The notes: a model not told the origin generated them from the sequence alone. 64,000 nucleotides of DNA from Streptosporangiaceae bacterium NEAU-GS5 (GCA_017592665.1 JAGFNW010000010.1:186001-250000), one strand, 5' to 3'. Counted from the stretch's first letter, positions 1-8,990 are shown. Translations and numbers: made by a program.

Positions 1-1498
1 CGGTGGCGGCCGTGTTGGTGGGGGTGACGTTGGCGAGGATGACCGGCCAGGACTCCAGCCAGGGGTCGCCGGCGAGGGCGTCGGCGATCAGTTGGGGCAC
101 CTCGCTGACCGTGACTCCGGCGGGCGGCGCGGGGGTCGCCACGCCGTAGCGCTCGGCGAGCAGGGCCCGGAGCGGGGCGGCCCCCGGATAGAAGGTGACG
201 TCGGCGTCGAGGGCGGCCCCAGTGACGAGCGTGGTGAGGGTCGACGGGTCTACGGGCTGGCCGACGGGGGTGAACGTGAGGATCAAAGCCGTACGGCCGG
301 TCGAGCGGCCGTGCAGCCAGACCCGCCGCGAGATCAGGCGATCCTGGATCTCGTCGCGGGCGCCGATCACATCCCATACGTCACGGATTGGCGGCTGGGC
401 GAGCACCCGCTCACGCGCCACGGTGAAGCCGACCCGGGAGCGGACCGTCTCACGGAGCTCGGGCGTCAGCTCGGCCGACCTTTGGTAGGCCACCGACAAC
501 AAGTGAACGAGGCCATATTCGGCGAGCAGCCGCTCCGGCCAGTCGTCTTCGCGCAGGTGCCCGGAGAGACGCGCGACGATCCCCGCCACGCCCGGGGCCT
601 GGGCGTCTATAAGCCGCTTGGCGAGGTCGTCCCAGTCGGCGGGCCCGCTTTGCCGCGCGCTCGCAATGCCTTGCCTGATCTGGTCGGCCAGCCAGCGCTC
701 CAACTCGGAGAGCCCGGCCGCGACCCGCTCCTCCCGCCGCACGGCCGCCCTGGACCCACCGCCAGTCGAACCCCCAGAGGTTGTGGAGGTTGCAGACGTC
801 GCAGACGTGGATTCACCGGATGTCGGCAACGCAAACTCCGCGGCATCCTCGGGCGTCGGGGCCGTGGATCCAGCGGAGGCCGGGCTGGTGGATCCAGCGG
901 AGGCCGGGCCCGTGGATCCGGCGGCGGCATCGGCGCCGGACGCCGCCTCAGCAGCGGCCGCCTCAGCTGGGCCCAACCCAGACAGGGCGGACCCGGACGG
1001 AACCGACCCAGGCGAGACCGACCCAGGCGAGACCGACCCAGGCGAGACCGACCCAGGCGAGACCGACCCGGACGGGGCCGACCCGGACGGGGCCGACCCG
1101 GACGGGGCCGACCCAGGTGGGGCCGACTCGGCGGTGGCCGACTCGGGCGCGGGCCGGGGGGTGGCGCGACGGCGGCGGCTGGTGATCCAGTCGATCACCC
1201 AGTCGGGCGGATCGTCGGCGGCCGGGACATTGTCGGCCGACCAGAGGAGCAGCAGACCGAGGACATGCTTGCAGGGAAATTTCCGGCTGGGACAGCTGCA
1301 CCGATAGGCGACCTCCCCCAGATCCACGCACGCCCGATAGGGCGTGGCGCCGCTGCCGGCGCACTCGCCCCAGATCGCTTCCGCGGTGACGCCGGTGCCC
1401 GTCCACTTCCTGGGCGTGCCGACAGAGGCCGCCGCCTTCTGGGAGGCGACGTCCGAAGCGAGCGCCAGGACCTGGTCCCGGCTCCACGGTTCGATCAC
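1..1498 (-). CDS. SWIM zinc-finger protein, C-terminus beyond window
   Basis: The frame stays open to the left edge, so the protein is incomplete (about 499 codons seen). Residues 67-78 read CSCPSRKFPCKH, a CxC-x6-CxH SWIM zinc finger, a fold that binds nucleic acid or protein. Residues roughly 105-190 form a Ser/Gly/Pro/Ala linker built on pentapeptides GSVSP and GSAPS. The rest is an alpha-rich region of unknown role. I chose GTG at 1498 because TAGTGT at 1506-1511 (minus strand) lies 7 nt before it, as in leaderless actinobacterial genes; GTG 1507 is the alternative. From memory, such proteins often neighbour MoxR AAA and vWA genes, which would lie to the left here. Its cellular role is unknown. 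Confidence 0.8.
   Translation of the reverse strand, partial: MIEPWSRDQVLALASDVASQKAAASVGTPRKWTGTGVTAEAIWGECAGSGATPYRACVDLGEVAYRCSCPSRKFPCKHVLGLLLLWSADNVPAADDPPDWVIDWITSRRRRATPRPAPESATAESAPPGSAPSGSAPSGSAPSGSVSPGSVSPGSVSPGSVSPGSVPSGSALSGLGPAEAAAAEAASGADAAAGSTGPASAGSTSPASAGSTAPTPEDAAEFALPTSGESTSATSATSTTSGGSTGGGSRAAVRREERVAAGLSELERWLADQIRQGIASARQSGPADWDDLAKRLIDAQAPGVAGIVARLSGHLREDDWPERLLAEYGLVHLLSVAYQRSAELTPELRETVRSRVGFTVARERVLAQPPIRDVWDVIGARDEIQDRLISRRVWLHGRSTGRTALILTFTPVGQPVDPSTLTTLVTGAALDADVTFYPGAAPLRALLAERYGVATPAPPAGVTVSEVPQLIADALAGDPWLESWPVILANVTPTNTAAT
990..1124. repeat. 15-bp in-frame minisatellite, 9 units
   Basis: Nine consecutive 15-bp units (two variants, gacccaggcgagacc and gacccggacggggcc) lie inside the SWIM gene and encode the pentapeptide linker. 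Because units are multiples of three, copy-number changes would keep the frame. Confidence 0.9.
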
Positions 1499-1595
1499 GC
1501 GCCGCACACTAGCCACCCTCGCCGACAAATTCCTGACGCGCGGCAAACGGCAGGCAGGAGGGGCGCCGGCCACGCGGATGGGCGGGCCGCGAGGC

Positions 1596-1628
1596 GGGGT
1601 TAGGCGGGGTGAGGTGGGGTGATGGGGG
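1596..1628 (+). other. Predicted G-quadruplex between divergent regulators
   Basis: Four runs of four or five G (1596-1599, 1606-1609, 1616-1619, 1624-1628) are separated by loops of 6, 6 and 4 nt, meeting the usual G4 pattern. It sits between the SWIM gene and the LuxR gene. The motif is direct; folding in the cell is inference. Confidence 0.6.
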
Positions 1629-1652
1629 CGCGTGAATGTCGGGGGCGCGTGA

Positions 1653-1658
1653 CATACT
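1653..1658 (+). promoter_or_regulatory. Possible -10 box of leaderless LuxR gene
   Basis: CATACT lies 7 nt before GTG 1666. Just upstream a 12-bp direct repeat, GGGGGCGCGTGA, occurs at 1624-1635 and 1641-1652 (17-bp period), so it could be a regulator-binding pair. Confidence 0.35.
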
Positions 1659-1665
1659 CACCAGC

Positions 1666-4600
1666 GTGGCGGCTCGAACGGCGCAAAGGGCACTGATCGG
1701 GCGATCGAGGGAGCTCGATCGTCTCGTGTCGGTTCTCGACGCCGCCGAGCGCGGAGTGGCCGGCGTGGCACTCGTGGGTGGCGACGCGGGCATCGGCAAG
1801 ACGCGGATCGTGAGCGAGATGCTGGCACGCGCCCGCGAGCGCGGGTTCGTGACCTTGGTCGGGCAGTGCGCGGAGCTCGGCGACGCCCTTCCCTATCTTC
1901 CGCTCGCCGACGCCCTCAGGACCGCCGACAACGAGCTGGTGGCCACGGCGGTCGCGGCCCGGCCAGCGCTTCGGCCGCTGCTGCCCGCGATCAACGGCGA
2001 CGGCGCCGACGCGACCGCCTCTGCGCTTGCCCAGCAGCGGCTGTTCGGCTCGGTGCTGGCGCTGCTGTCCGACCTGGCCGATGTGCAGCCTGTCCTGCTG
2101 GTCTTCGAGGATCTTCACTGGGCCGACCGGTCCACCCGCGATCTGCTGGTGTTCTTGACCCGGATGTTGCAGCGCGAGCGGGTGTGCGTGGTCGGCACCT
2201 ACCGTACGGATGACCTGCACCGCAGGCATCCCCTCCGCCCGGTGCTGGCGGAGCTGCAGCGGCTTCCCCTGGTGACGGCGGTCGAGCTGGGCCCGCTTCC
2301 CGATCAGGACATGGCCGCCTACCTCGGCACTTTGGGGCCCATCGTGTCCACGACCATCGGCGGCGTGGTCGAGCGGGCGGGCGGCAATCCGTTCTTCGCC
2401 GAAGAATTGTTCGACGCGTCGGCGAGCGGCGAGCGGCTGCCGGGCACGCTGTCCGATCTGCTGCTGGCCCGGGTCGAAGGCCTGTCGGACACAGCGCAGC
2501 AGGTGCTGCGGGTCGCGGCGGTCGCGGGCCGCCGCGTGTCGCACGAGTTGCTCCGTGACGCGACCGGGCTGCCCGATCTGCCTTTGGAGGAAGCGCTGCG
2601 CGAGATCGTCTCCCGTGGCCTGCTCACGACCGGGGCCGGGGGCTACGAGTTCCGCCACGCGCTGCTTCAAGAGGCCGTCTACGACGATCTGCTGCCGGGT
2701 GAGCGCACGCGGCTGCATGAGCGGTTTGCTGGTCTGCTGGCCGCGCGTGGCGCCGCCTCTGCGGAGCTGGCCCACCACTATCTCGCCGCGCACGACCTGA
2801 CCGGCGCCCTGCGCGCATCCGTGGAAGCGGGCAGGCAGGCGGGCGAGCTGGGCGCGCCGGCCGAGGCACATCGGCATTTCGATCGGGCGCTGGAGGTGTG
2901 GGAGCGGGTTCCCGACGCGGCGGAGATCGCCGGGCTCAGCCGCCCCAGGCTGGCCCTGGCCAGTGCCGCGGCGGCGGCCGACAGCGGCGACTACCACCGG
3001 GCCATCGCCCAGCTGCGTCGCCTCCGCTCCCTCCTTACCGCCGCCTTCGAGGCCATGGCCTCCGCCGAGACCCCGCCCGCCGCTCAGACCACAGCCGAGA
3101 CCCCGTCGGCCGCCCAGGCCACCGCCCAGGCTGCCGTCCAGGCCACCGCCGACGCTGAGGCCGCCGACGCTGAGGCCGCCGACGCTGAGGCCCCGATGGG
3201 TGAGAATGAGCTGGAGATCCGGCTGCTGCTGGCCGAGACCGACGAGCGGCTGGCCTACTACATGGCCGAGTCCGATCAGGTGAAGGGCATGGTCGAGGCG
3301 GCGCGGGCGGCAGTGGAGACCCTGGAAGCGCTTCCTCCTGCGGTTCTGAAAGGGCCCATCCCGAAAGAGCCGCTGCTCGACGGGCCGGCTGGGGCGTCAA
3401 GGGCACCGGCGACCGGGCCGACCCAGCGGGCCGGCACGTCGAGGTCATCAGGGAAAACCGGAGCGGGCGAGACAGCGGCAAGGGCGGCGACGTCACCGGG
3501 CGCCGCAGAATCAGCCGCGGCGGCCGGGCCGTCGCAGGCGGCGGGGGCGGCGCGTGAGGCGAGGCCCGGGGCGGCGCATGGGACAGCGGCAGGGTCCGGG
3601 GCGGCGCGTGAGGCGAGGCCCGGGGCGGCGCGTGGGGCAGGGGCAGGGTCCGGGGCGGCGACTTGGGTGGTGCCGGGGGCGATCGAGTCACCGGGGGCGT
3701 TGTTGGCGCGGGCGCTCGCGACATATACGAGAGCGTCGTCGCTGACGGCGGGCGCGGCGGAGATGCGGGCGCTGGCCGAGCGGGCCCTGGAGGCCGCGCG
3801 GGCGAGCGGCGCGCCCGACGCCGAGGCGAGCGCTCTGGTGTCGCTCGCGCTGGTGGAGGAGTCGACCGGCGTCCCCCAACGGGTCGAAGATTTGCTGGCC
3901 CAGGCGGCGCAGATCCACACCAACGACCTGGCCACAGACCTGCGGGTCCGATTCCACCATGCGCGCCTCCGCTACGAGGACGGCCGCCTCGACGAGGCCG
4001 CCGGCCTCACCGACGAGGCCTTGGTCGTCGCCGAGCGCGCCGGGCTGAGCTGGAGTAATTACGGCACCGACCTGCGATTCCTGCGCCTGCTGATCCACTA
4101 TGCAGCCGGCGAGTGGGACGCGGCCGAGCGTTACGCGGCTGGTTTCGGCATCCGGGTCGGCACGCCCGCTGAGGCGCTGCTGTCGGCGGTCGCCCTCTTC
4201 GTCGACGTGGGCCGGGGCAGCCCTGTTGCCGACGAGCGGCTGACCTGGCTGTCGCGCTTCTGGCAGGGCGAGGACGCCAGCGAGATGGTGCACTACATGT
4301 CCCGCGGACTCGCCGCCGAGCACTCGCTCTGGGCCGGCGACCCGGTCGCGGGGCTCGAGCACGCGATGGCCGTCGCCGACGTGCTCGAGTCGGCGGACGC
4401 CAGCCTGATCAGAATCGCGGCGACGGCTCTGTGGGCCATCGCCGAAGGGGCGGGCGACGTGGCCCAGGCCGACCGGCTGGTCGAGCGCGCCCGCTACGCC
4501 GCCAGCTACGGCCCTTACGGCCCGCGCACGCAGCTCGGCCCGGAAGGCATGGCGTGGCTGGCCCGAGCGGAGGCCGAGTGGCAGCGCGCGCACGGCGCGG

Positions 4601-5043
4601 CCACGCCGGAGGTCTGGCGCGCGGCGACCGAGGCCTTCGCGTTCGGCTTCGTCTATGAGGAGGCCCGCTCGCGCTGGCGGCTTGCGGAGGCACTGCTGGA
4701 GGCAGGAAAGCGAGACGAGGCGCATGCCGAGTGGCTCGCGGCGACGGCCGTGGCCGAGCGGCTGGGCGCGGAGCCGTTCCGCGCAGCGCTCGAGGAGCTG
4801 GGCCGGCGCGCCCGGTTCGCCCAGACGGCCGAAGGCGACGCGTCGCTCGCCGGGCTGACCAGTCGCGAGCGCGAGGTGCTGGCCCTGGTCGCGGAGGGTA
4901 TGTCCAACCGCGAGATCGCCGAGCGGCTGTTCATCTCGCAGAAGACGGCCAGCGTCCACGTCTCCAACATTCTGGCCAAGCTGGGGGTCACCTCCCGCGG
5001 CCAGGCCGCCGCCGTCGCGCATCACGAAGGGCTCACCCCATGA
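1666..5043 (+). CDS. Giant AAA/LuxR-family transcriptional regulator
   Basis: This is a cytoplasmic LAL-type regulator of about 1125 residues. The N-terminal NTPase has Walker A GGDAGIGKTR and Walker B LLVFEDLHWAD. A helical repeat middle follows, and a C-terminal LuxR helix-turn-helix begins LTSREREVLALVAEGMSN. The family binds ATP and a ligand or protein signal to control transcription; the target is not evident. Two Ala/Pro/Gly-rich insertions (about residues 465-510 and 580-675) carry 15-bp and 54-bp tandem repeats and are unusual for the family. GTG 1666 is preferred because of the CATACT box; ATG 1636 would add ten residues. No operon partner is clear, and the DUF985 gene follows after about 160 bp. 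Confidence 0.88.
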   Translation: MAARTAQRALIGRSRELDRLVSVLDAAERGVAGVALVGGDAGIGKTRIVSEMLARARERGFVTLVGQCAELGDALPYLPLADALRTADNELVATAVAARPALRPLLPAINGDGADATASALAQQRLFGSVLALLSDLADVQPVLLVFEDLHWADRSTRDLLVFLTRMLQRERVCVVGTYRTDDLHRRHPLRPVLAELQRLPLVTAVELGPLPDQDMAAYLGTLGPIVSTTIGGVVERAGGNPFFAEELFDASASGERLPGTLSDLLLARVEGLSDTAQQVLRVAAVAGRRVSHELLRDATGLPDLPLEEALREIVSRGLLTTGAGGYEFRHALLQEAVYDDLLPGERTRLHERFAGLLAARGAASAELAHHYLAAHDLTGALRASVEAGRQAGELGAPAEAHRHFDRALEVWERVPDAAEIAGLSRPRLALASAAAAADSGDYHRAIAQLRRLRSLLTAAFEAMASAETPPAAQTTAETPSAAQATAQAAVQATADAEAADAEAADAEAPMGENELEIRLLLAETDERLAYYMAESDQVKGMVEAARAAVETLEALPPAVLKGPIPKEPLLDGPAGASRAPATGPTQRAGTSRSSGKTGAGETAARAATSPGAAESAAAAGPSQAAGAAREARPGAAHGTAAGSGAAREARPGAARGAGAGSGAATWVVPGAIESPGALLARALATYTRASSLTAGAAEMRALAERALEAARASGAPDAEASALVSLALVEESTGVPQRVEDLLAQAAQIHTNDLATDLRVRFHHARLRYEDGRLDEAAGLTDEALVVAERAGLSWSNYGTDLRFLRLLIHYAAGEWDAAERYAAGFGIRVGTPAEALLSAVALFVDVGRGSPVADERLTWLSRFWQGEDASEMVHYMSRGLAAEHSLWAGDPVAGLEHAMAVADVLESADASLIRIAATALWAIAEGAGDVAQADRLVERARYAASYGPYGPRTQLGPEGMAWLARAEAEWQRAHGAATPEVWRAATEAFAFGFVYEEARSRWRLAEALLEAGKRDEAHAEWLAATAVAERLGAEPFRAALEELGRRARFAQTAEGDASLAGLTSREREVLALVAEGMSNREIAERLFISQKTASVHVSNILAKLGVTSRGQAAAVAHHEGLTP
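3549..3656. repeat. 54-bp tandem duplication inside LuxR gene
   Basis: Two adjacent 54-bp copies encode an 18-residue Ala/Arg/Gly/Pro repeat. A second tract, GCTGAGGCCGCCGAC repeated in 15-bp steps, lies near 3151-3192. Both lie in the linker between NTPase and effector regions. Confidence 0.85.
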
Positions 5044-5148
5044 CAGGTCGGCCGCCTGTGGTCGGAGGTCCTCGGACTCGCCGCGCATCACAAAGGGCTC
5101 ATCTCATGGCAGGTCAGCCTCTTGTGGTCGGAGGTGCTCCGGTTTGCC
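5017..5148. repeat. 66-bp tandem duplication across LuxR stop codon
   Basis: The last codons, stop and 3' flank of the LuxR gene (5017-5082) are repeated with scattered substitutions at 5083-5148. In the second copy the stop context has changed from CCATGA to TCATGG. Confidence 0.8.
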
Positions 5149-5200
5149 TGGCTTCGGTTCATCGTGGGGCAGACCAACGGCCCAGGGTGGAGGTGGTCTC

Positions 5201-5605
5201 ATGATGGATCGGCCGCCGTTGGCGGAGGCGTTGGATCTGGCGCCGCATCCGGAGGGCGGGTGGTATCGGGAGACCTGGCGCTCGCCCGTCATGATGGACA
5301 CCGAGCGTGGCTCCCGGCACAGCGCGACCGCCATCTATTTCCTGCTGGAGCCGGGTGAGAGCTCCGCGCCGCACGTGGTGCGGAGCGCCGAGCTCTGGCT
5401 GTGGCATCGGGGCGGCCCGCTGATCCTGACGATCGGCGACGACGACGTGATCCTCGGGCCCGACGTCGAGAAGGGCCACGTGCCGCAGGCCGTGGTGCCC
5501 GCCGGCGTCGTCCAGTCGGCCCGGCCTGAGCGGGACGAAGGCGTCCTGGTCAGCTGCGTCGTGTCGCCGGGCTTCGACTTCGCCGACTTCACCCTCCTGC
5601 AATAG
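5201..5605 (+). CDS. DUF985 cupin-superfamily protein
   Basis: This small cytoplasmic protein of 134 residues matches the DUF985 (cupin_5) family: an N-terminal LDLAPHPEGGWYRETW segment, then a double-stranded beta-helix with HVVRSAELWLWHRGGPL and a closing VSCVVSPGFDFADF. The family's activity is undefined; the barrel may bind a small sugar or metabolite. ATG 5201 is preceded by GGAGG at a normal 7-8 nt spacing, and ATG 5204 is also possible. The frame is open further upstream only because of the duplicated tail of the LuxR gene. It stands alone, 62 bp before an aldehyde dehydrogenase on the same strand. Confidence 0.85.
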   Translation: MMDRPPLAEALDLAPHPEGGWYRETWRSPVMMDTERGSRHSATAIYFLLEPGESSAPHVVRSAELWLWHRGGPLILTIGDDDVILGPDVEKGHVPQAVVPAGVVQSARPERDEGVLVSCVVSPGFDFADFTLLQ

Positions 5606-5667
5606 CCAGCCCACTCACCGCGACCAGCTTCTTCACCCGCTGTATCAAACGTCCTAGGAGGTCGACG

Positions 5668-7167
5668 ATGACCCGTCAGATCGTTTCCGTCATCGGGGGG
5701 AAGGACGCCGGGCCGGGCGCGCCGTACGCGTCGATCAACCCGTCGCGGCCCACGGACACCGTGGCGACCGTTCAGCTCGCCGATGCCACGACCTTCGCCG
5801 CCGCGTGCCGTACGGCGTCCGCGGCGCAGCGCGAGTGGGCGCGCGTGCCCGCGCCGGTCCGCGGCCGGGTGATCGCCTCGATCGGCCGCCTGGTCGAGGC
5901 CAACACCGAGGCTCTGGCCCGACTGGTGACCGAGGAGATCGGCAAGCCGTACGCCGAGGCGCTGGGCGAGGTCCGCGAGATCGTCGACACCTGCGACTTC
6001 TTCCTCGGCGAAGGACGACGGCTCTACGGCCAGACCGTGCCGTCCGAGATGCCGGACAAGAACCTGTTCACGTTCCGCACTCCGGTGGGCACGGCGGTGG
6101 TCATCACGGCCGGCAACTTCCCGGTGGCCGTCCCGTCCTGGTATCTGGTCCCCGCCCTGCTCTGCGGCAACGCCGTCGTGTGGAAGCCCGCCGAGTACGC
6201 CGCGGCGTCCGCGCATGCGCTGTTCCAGCTGTTCGCGGCCGCGGGCCTGCCCGACGGCGTGCTCAACGTGGTGTTCGCCGACGGAGCCGAGGCCTTCGAA
6301 GGGCTCGACACGGCCCTCGGCGAGGGCACGGTCCAGAAGGTCGGGTTCACCGGGTCGACGGCGGTCGGCCGGAAGGTGGGCGAGCTGTGCGGCCGCCACC
6401 TCCAGTCGGCCTGCCTGGAGCTGGGCGGCAAGAACCCGATGGTCGTGATGCCCGACGCCGATCTCGACCTGGCCGTCGAGGGCGCGCTGTTCGCCGGGTT
6501 CGGCACGGCGGGGCAGCGCTGCACCTCCCTCGGCACGGTGATCGTCCACGAGTCCGTCCACGACGCGTTCGTGGCAAGGTTCGCCCAGGCCGTACGGGAC
6601 GCCAAGATCGGCGACCCGTTCGGCGAGGTGCTCTACGGCCCGCTGCTCGACCACAAGTTCGCCGAGCGCTTCGAGGAGTATCTGACCTGGATCGAGCCGC
6701 ACCACACGCTCGTGCTCGACCAGAAGGGCAAGATCGACGGGCTGTTCTATCACCCGGTGATCGTCGACAACGTGCGGCCCGACGACCGGATCTTCCTTGA
6801 GGAGACGTTCGGCCCGATCGTGGGCGTGACCACGTTCCAGACGCTGGACGAGGCGATCGAGCTGGGCAACCGGCCGGGATACGGGCTGTCCTCGTCGATC
6901 TACACGACCGACCCGAAGGCCGCCTTCCGCTTCCGCGAGGGGATCTCGGCCGGCATGGTCAGCGTCAACAACTCGACGTCGGGCGCGGAGGCGCATCTGC
7001 CGTTCGGCGGCAACGGGAAGTCGGGCAACGGCAGCCGCCAGAGCGGCCTGTGGGTGCTCGACCAGTTCACCCGCTGGCAGGCGCTGAACTGGGATTACTC
7101 GGGCCGCCTGCAGAAGGCGCAGATGGACGTCGCCGACATCACGCCCGATCTCGCGTTCCGGCTCTGA
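5668..7167 (+). CDS. NAD(P)-dependent aldehyde dehydrogenase
   Basis: A 499-residue ALDH of normal family length. Active-site Glu251 lies in CLELGGKNPM and catalytic Cys285 in GQRCTS; FTGSTAVG is the cofactor loop and EETFGPIVG the late motif. It should oxidise an aldehyde to the acid with NAD(P)+ in the cytoplasm. The general pattern recalls the ALDH7 / semialdehyde dehydrogenase branch, but I cannot fix the substrate. AGGAGG precedes the ATG by 5 nt. The gene ends inside the first of four 20-bp tandem repeats and faces the convergent protease gene across a strong terminator. Confidence 0.9.
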   Translation: MTRQIVSVIGGKDAGPGAPYASINPSRPTDTVATVQLADATTFAAACRTASAAQREWARVPAPVRGRVIASIGRLVEANTEALARLVTEEIGKPYAEALGEVREIVDTCDFFLGEGRRLYGQTVPSEMPDKNLFTFRTPVGTAVVITAGNFPVAVPSWYLVPALLCGNAVVWKPAEYAAASAHALFQLFAAAGLPDGVLNVVFADGAEAFEGLDTALGEGTVQKVGFTGSTAVGRKVGELCGRHLQSACLELGGKNPMVVMPDADLDLAVEGALFAGFGTAGQRCTSLGTVIVHESVHDAFVARFAQAVRDAKIGDPFGEVLYGPLLDHKFAERFEEYLTWIEPHHTLVLDQKGKIDGLFYHPVIVDNVRPDDRIFLEETFGPIVGVTTFQTLDEAIELGNRPGYGLSSSIYTTDPKAAFRFREGISAGMVSVNNSTSGAEAHLPFGGNGKSGNGSRQSGLWVLDQFTRWQALNWDYSGRLQKAQMDVADITPDLAFRL

Positions 7168-7240
7168 AAAAAGCGCTCCGGCTCTGACAGGAGCGTTCCC
7201 GCTCTGACAGGAGCATTCCCGCTCTGACAGGAGGGGCCCC
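7161..7240. repeat. 20-bp tandem repeat (4 units) over ALDH stop
   Basis: Units start at 7161, 7181, 7201 and 7221, each beginning GCTCTGA. The first contains the final codon and TGA of the dehydrogenase; the fourth runs into the terminator stem. Confidence 0.9.
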
Positions 7241-7258
7241 GCCCGAAAGCGGGGCCCC
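7233..7258. terminator. Bidirectional rho-independent-like terminator
   Basis: A perfect 10-bp stem GGGGCCCCGC/GCGGGGCCCC with loop CCGAAA lies between convergent ALDH and S8 protease genes and can serve both strands. No long T run follows, as is common in actinobacteria. Confidence 0.8.
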
Positions 7259-7262
7259 CGGA

Positions 7263-7797
7263 TCACGACTGGGTGATCGTCACATTGTCGACGCCCGCCT
7301 CGACGAGAGAGGCGGTCGCGGCGTCGGCGGCCTGGACGAGGATCCGCACGCTCTGCCCGGCGAAGCCGGACACGCTGACCGAGGCCGTGGCCCACGCGCC
7401 GTCACGGTTGACGGCCGCGCCGAGCTGCTGGAACACCTGCGTGCCGTTGACCGACACACGGAAGAAGTCGGCCGAGGTCGCGTTCGACCCGTGCGCCAGA
7501 TACCACGAGAACGACAGCGTCAGCGTCCCGGTCGAGGGCAGCGTGATCGCCGGCGACTGGATCGAGGTGGTGCCGCCGTCGACGTCGAAGTCGCCCGCGC
7601 CCGCCCCGGCGGCTCCGCCGGTGACCAGGTCGAACGAGCCGCTGACCGTGGTGCCGAGCTGCTTCGGCCCACCGGAGTTGGTGTCGGCGGGGTTGGCCCG
7701 CTCCCACTGTCCCGTGGTCGCCGTGTCGGTACCGGACGGGTTGGTGGTCCATCCGGTGGCCGTCTCGAACGTGTCGGAGTAGACGGTGGTCCCTCCG
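7263..7797 (-). repeat. Copy A of duplicated C-terminal domain DNA
   Basis: About 530 bp encoding the C-terminal module of the S8 protease closely matches 9453-9986, including stretches identical over about 60 bp (for example around 7475-7540). Confidence 0.85.
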
Positions 7798-8972
7798 GAC
7801 GGGGCGGCGCCGGTGAACAGCAGCACGTTCGGCGATCCGGTGCCCGCGCCGGTCACCACGCCCGTGGTGCCGGCGGCGACGAGCGCGTCCCTGACCTGCG
7901 CCGGGGTGGAGGTGGCGTGGGTGGCCAGGTAGAGGGCGGCGGCGCCGACGACGTGCGGGGTGGCCATCGAGGTGCCGCTGATCGTGTTGGTCGCGGTGGT
8001 GCTGCTGAACCAGTCGGAGGTGATGTCCTGGCCGGGCGCGAAGATGTCGAGACAGGTGCCGAAGTTGGAGAACGACGCGCGCGCGTCGGTCCGCGTCGTC
8101 GCCCCGACGGTGATCGCGGCCGGGACGCGGGCCGGCGAACTCGTGCAGGCGTTGGCGTTGCTGTTGCCGGCCGCCACGCCGTAGACGACGCCGGAGTTGA
8201 TGGAGTTGTTCACGGCCGTGTCGAGCGCGGTGCTGGCGCCGCCGCCGAGGGACATGTTCGCGACGGCCGGCTTGATGGCGTTGGCGGTGACCCAGTCGAC
8301 GCCGGCGATGACACCGGAGGTGGGGCCGGAGCCGTTGCAGGCCAGCACTCTGACGCCGACCAGCGAGACGCCCTTGGCCACGCCGAACGCCGATCCGCCG
8401 ACCGTGCCGGACACGTGCGTGCCGTGGCCGTTGCAGTCGGTGGCGTCGGCGTCGTTGTCGATGAAGTCGAAGCCGCTGGAGGCGCGGCCGCCGAAGTCGG
8501 TGTGGGTGGTCAGGATGCCGGTGTCGATGATGTACGCGTGCACGTTGGAGGCGGTCGTCGCGTACGAGTACAGGTTGTTGAGCGGCAGGTTGCGCTGGTC
8601 GATCCGGTCGAGGCCCCACGAGGGCGGGTTCGGCTGGTCGGTGTCGAGCCGCAGCATCTGGTCCTGCTCGACGTAGGCGACGTCGGAGCTGGCCGCGATG
8701 GCGGCCGCCTGCTCGGGTGTGGCCTGCACGGAGAAGCCGCGGAGCGCCCGCTGGTAGACATGCCCGAGCCGGGCGCCCTGCTGGGCCACGAGCTCGGCCG
8801 AGCGCTGCGGCACGGCGACGCGCAGCGTGGGCGAGTCCTTGAATACCACGATGTAGCTGCCGGGAATGGGAGCGGCCGCGGAGATCACCCGGGCTTGAGC
8901 CGGCGCGGGCATGGCGATCAGGCCTGTTGCGGCCAGGGCGAGCGCCACCACGAGGATGGGGGGTCGGCGCAT
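7263..8972 (-). CDS. Secreted subtilisin-like S8 serine protease
   Basis: A 569-residue exported protease. Residues 1-28 form a signal peptide (hydrophobic core ending PAQA). Residues about 38-105 form an inhibitor_I9 propeptide beginning SYIVVFKD. The S8 domain carries the triad Asp150 (YIIDTG), His183 (NGHGTHVSG) and Ser near 333 (GTSMATPH). The order resembles proteinase K-type enzymes. Residues about 395-569 are a beta-rich module starting [13 protein letters not shown], almost identical to that of the M14 carboxypeptidase two genes upstream. Maturation should remove the propeptide outside the cell. An HTH gene lies 18 bp upstream and M14 before it, suggesting a co-transcribed extracellular proteolysis operon. 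Confidence 0.93.
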   Translation of the reverse strand: MRRPPILVVALALAATGLIAMPAPAQARVISAAAPIPGSYIVVFKDSPTLRVAVPQRSAELVAQQGARLGHVYQRALRGFSVQATPEQAAAIAASSDVAYVEQDQMLRLDTDQPNPPSWGLDRIDQRNLPLNNLYSYATTASNVHAYIIDTGILTTHTDFGGRASSGFDFIDNDADATDCNGHGTHVSGTVGGSAFGVAKGVSLVGVRVLACNGSGPTSGVIAGVDWVTANAIKPAVANMSLGGGASTALDTAVNNSINSGVVYGVAAGNSNANACTSSPARVPAAITVGATTRTDARASFSNFGTCLDIFAPGQDITSDWFSSTTATNTISGTSMATPHVVGAAALYLATHATSTPAQVRDALVAAGTTGVVTGAGTGSPNVLLFTGAAPSGGTTVYSDTFETATGWTTNPSGTDTATTGQWERANPADTNSGGPKQLGTTVSGSFDLVTGGAAGAGAGDFDVDGGTTSIQSPAITLPSTGTLTLSFSWYLAHGSNATSADFFRVSVNGTQVFQQLGAAVNRDGAWATASVSVSGFAGQSVRILVQAADAATASLVEAGVDNVTITQS

Positions 8973-8990
8973 CGGAGTCCTTTCGGATGG

